Source of the DNA: Spirochaetota bacterium
GTDB lineage: Bacteria; Spirochaetota; UBA4802; UBA5550
Length of the DNA: 6,686 nt
Assembly (NCBI GenBank): GCA_022704585.1
Contig: JAKJGD010000118.1
Span: 1 to 6,686, forward strand
Direction of reading: 5' to 3'
Under the pieces are notes generated by a model. It made no database searches, was not told the DNA's origin, and saw only the letters and a list, made by a program, of their open reading frames with translations. How positions within the stretch are numbered: position 1 is the first letter of the stretch; every line of letters begins with the position of its first letter. The position numbers and the translations under genes were made by a program. This document shows positions 5,732 to 6,686 of this stretch, piece by piece.

Positions 5732-5760
5732 ATTCAAGGACATGTTTAAAGCAATGTCAA
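5732..5760 (-). promoter_or_regulatory. probable sigma70-type promoter of the HhH gene
   Basis: Minus strand: a perfect -35 TTGACA (5755-5760), a 17-bp spacer and a -10-like TTGAAT (5732-5737; four of six). It lies just after the thiolase terminator, giving a leader of about 70 nt. A second AT-rich TATATT (about 5706-5711) could act as an alternative -10 but has no well-spaced -35. Confidence 0.55.
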
Positions 5761-5780
5761 TATAAATATTGTAATAAAAA

Positions 5781-5806
5781 ACGAGGCCGCTCTCAGGCGG
5801 CCTCGT
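5781..5806 (-). terminator. strong intrinsic terminator of the thiolase gene
   Basis: The arms ACGAGGCCGC (5781-5790) and GCGGCCTCGT (5797-5806) form a perfect 10-bp stem with a 6-nt loop. On the minus strand this is followed directly by TTTTTATT. It lies about 40 nt past the thiolase stop, which is a textbook arrangement. Confidence 0.93.
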
Positions 5807-5847
5807 CTCGATTCATTGTCACTGTGTACTGGGCGCTTCGCCGGCGC

Positions 5848-6686
5848 TTATTTTATATTTTCAATCAGCACCGCCGCGCCCATGCCGCCGCCCACGCACA
5901 GGGTCGAGATGCCCCACTGCACGTTCCGCCGCTTCATCTCGTTGATGAGCGATATGATGATCCGGGCGCCGGTGCAACCGACCGGGTGACCGAGCGCAAT
6001 GCCTGAACCATTCACGTTGACGATCGAGCGGTCAAGGCCGAGGCCGCGCTCGACGGAAAGATACTGCGCGGCAAACGCCTCGTTGCACTCGATGAGACCG
6101 ATATCGGAAAGCTTCTTGCCGGTCTTTTTAAGCAGCTTCTGCACTGCCGGCACCGGTCCGTATCCCATGAGGTGCGGCTCGCACCCGGCAAAAGCGTTCC
6201 CGGCTATCCGCGCCATCGGCTTTTTGCCAAGCTGGTTCGCCTTTTCCATGGACGTGACGATCATGGCGGCCGCGCCGTCGTTCAAACCGGAGGAATTACC
6301 GGCAGTGACCGTGCCGGCCTTCCTGTCGAACGCGGGCTTCAACGCCGCCAGGCTCTCCATGGTGATGTCCCTGCGGGCGTGCTCGTCGGTGGTGAACATC
6401 TTCGGATCGCCCTTGCGCTGGGGCACCGGCACGGGGATGATTTCGTCCTTGAATTTTCCGCCGTCGATCGCGGCGATCGCCTTCTTGTGGCTCTCGTATG
6501 CTACCTGGTCCTGGTCCTGGCGCGATATGTTGTATTTTTTCGCTAAGTTTTCCGCCGTCTGGCCCATGATGAAGGCCTCGCCGAGGAGCTGGCTGCCGGA
6601 ATGCAGGAGCTCCCACATCGAGTCGGTGAACTCGCCGTGGGTGAGGCGCAGGCCCCACCGCGCGTTGTGGACGACGTAGGGTGCGT
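5848..6686 (-). CDS. thiolase (acetyl-CoA C-acetyltransferase type), N-terminal part outside window
   Basis: Thiolases of this type join two acetyl-CoA to acetoacetyl-CoA or run the cleavage reaction in beta-oxidation. About 279 codons are present. The frame stays open to the right edge, where it reads APYVVHNARWGLRLTHGEFTDSM, a standard mid-protein thiolase segment, so the ATG at 6618 is internal and not the start. Roughly the first 110-120 residues, with the nucleophilic Cys, are missing. Visible signatures in order are GNSSGLNDGAAA, NEAFAAQ, GHPVGCTGAR with the catalytic His (5986-5988), and CVGGGMG with the second active-site Cys (5896-5898), close to the C-terminus ENIK. The CxGGGMG ending fits the AtoB/PhaA biosynthetic-type group rather than FadA, which usually has CIGLGQG. 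It is the last gene of its transcription unit and ends at a strong terminator. Confidence 0.96.
   Translation of the reverse strand, partial: APYVVHNARWGLRLTHGEFTDSMWELLHSGSQLLGEAFIMGQTAENLAKKYNISRQDQDQVAYESHKKAIAAIDGGKFKDEIIPVPVPQRKGDPKMFTTDEHARRDITMESLAALKPAFDRKAGTVTAGNSSGLNDGAAAMIVTSMEKANQLGKKPMARIAGNAFAGCEPHLMGYGPVPAVQKLLKKTGKKLSDIGLIECNEAFAAQYLSVERGLGLDRSIVNVNGSGIALGHPVGCTGARIIISLINEMKRRNVQWGISTLCVGGGMGAAVLIENIK

Noticed and set aside
5236..6006. 256-codon plus-strand frame spanning the HhH gene, its promoter and the thiolase end
   Set aside because: It runs through two opposite-strand genes, a terminator and a promoter, and has low-complexity His/Arg-rich composition.

Overview
The window reads as an ordinary chromosomal stretch from a Gram-negative (two-membrane) bacterium. 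Coding DNA is moderately GC-rich and the gaps are AT-rich. An AsmA-like envelope protein, a signal-peptide-bearing candidate outer-membrane beta-barrel ending in Phe and a further exported protein all point to a double membrane. The short tmRNA tag (ANENFALAA) and the neighbours would fit a spirochaete (Leptospira-like) or a delta-proteobacterial lineage, but the sequence alone does not decide this.

Layout. (1) Positions 1-350, minus strand: ssrA (tmRNA), cut by the left edge a few bases before its 3' end, with its own sigma70-type promoter at 360-389. (2) Positions 638-2274, plus strand: a tight three-gene operon of a secreted lipocalin-like protein, an alpha/beta hydrolase with an intact Ser-Asp-His triad, and a small four-helix membrane protein. 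Gaps are 2-3 nt. Its leader holds a hairpin and a G-quadruplex-type motif. (3) Positions 2281-2302: a hairpin terminator between convergent genes. (4) Positions 2335-6686, minus strand: four genes that look separately transcribed. In transcription order they are a thiolase (5' end outside the window), a tandem helix-hairpin-helix protein (DUF4332-like), a candidate outer-membrane beta-barrel and an AsmA-like protein. The thiolase ends in a textbook terminator. The HhH and AsmA-like genes have recognisable promoters. The HhH and barrel genes are each followed by a perfect stem-loop.

Functionally the genes are mixed: ribosome rescue, envelope proteins, acyl-CoA metabolism and probable nucleic-acid binding. 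I see no CRISPR array, insertion sequence, phage gene, toxin-antitoxin pair or recognisable defence system. The least explained items are the 15-bp perfect inverted repeat at 3872-3904, the G-rich leader of the plus-strand operon and the uncharacterised three-gene operon itself.
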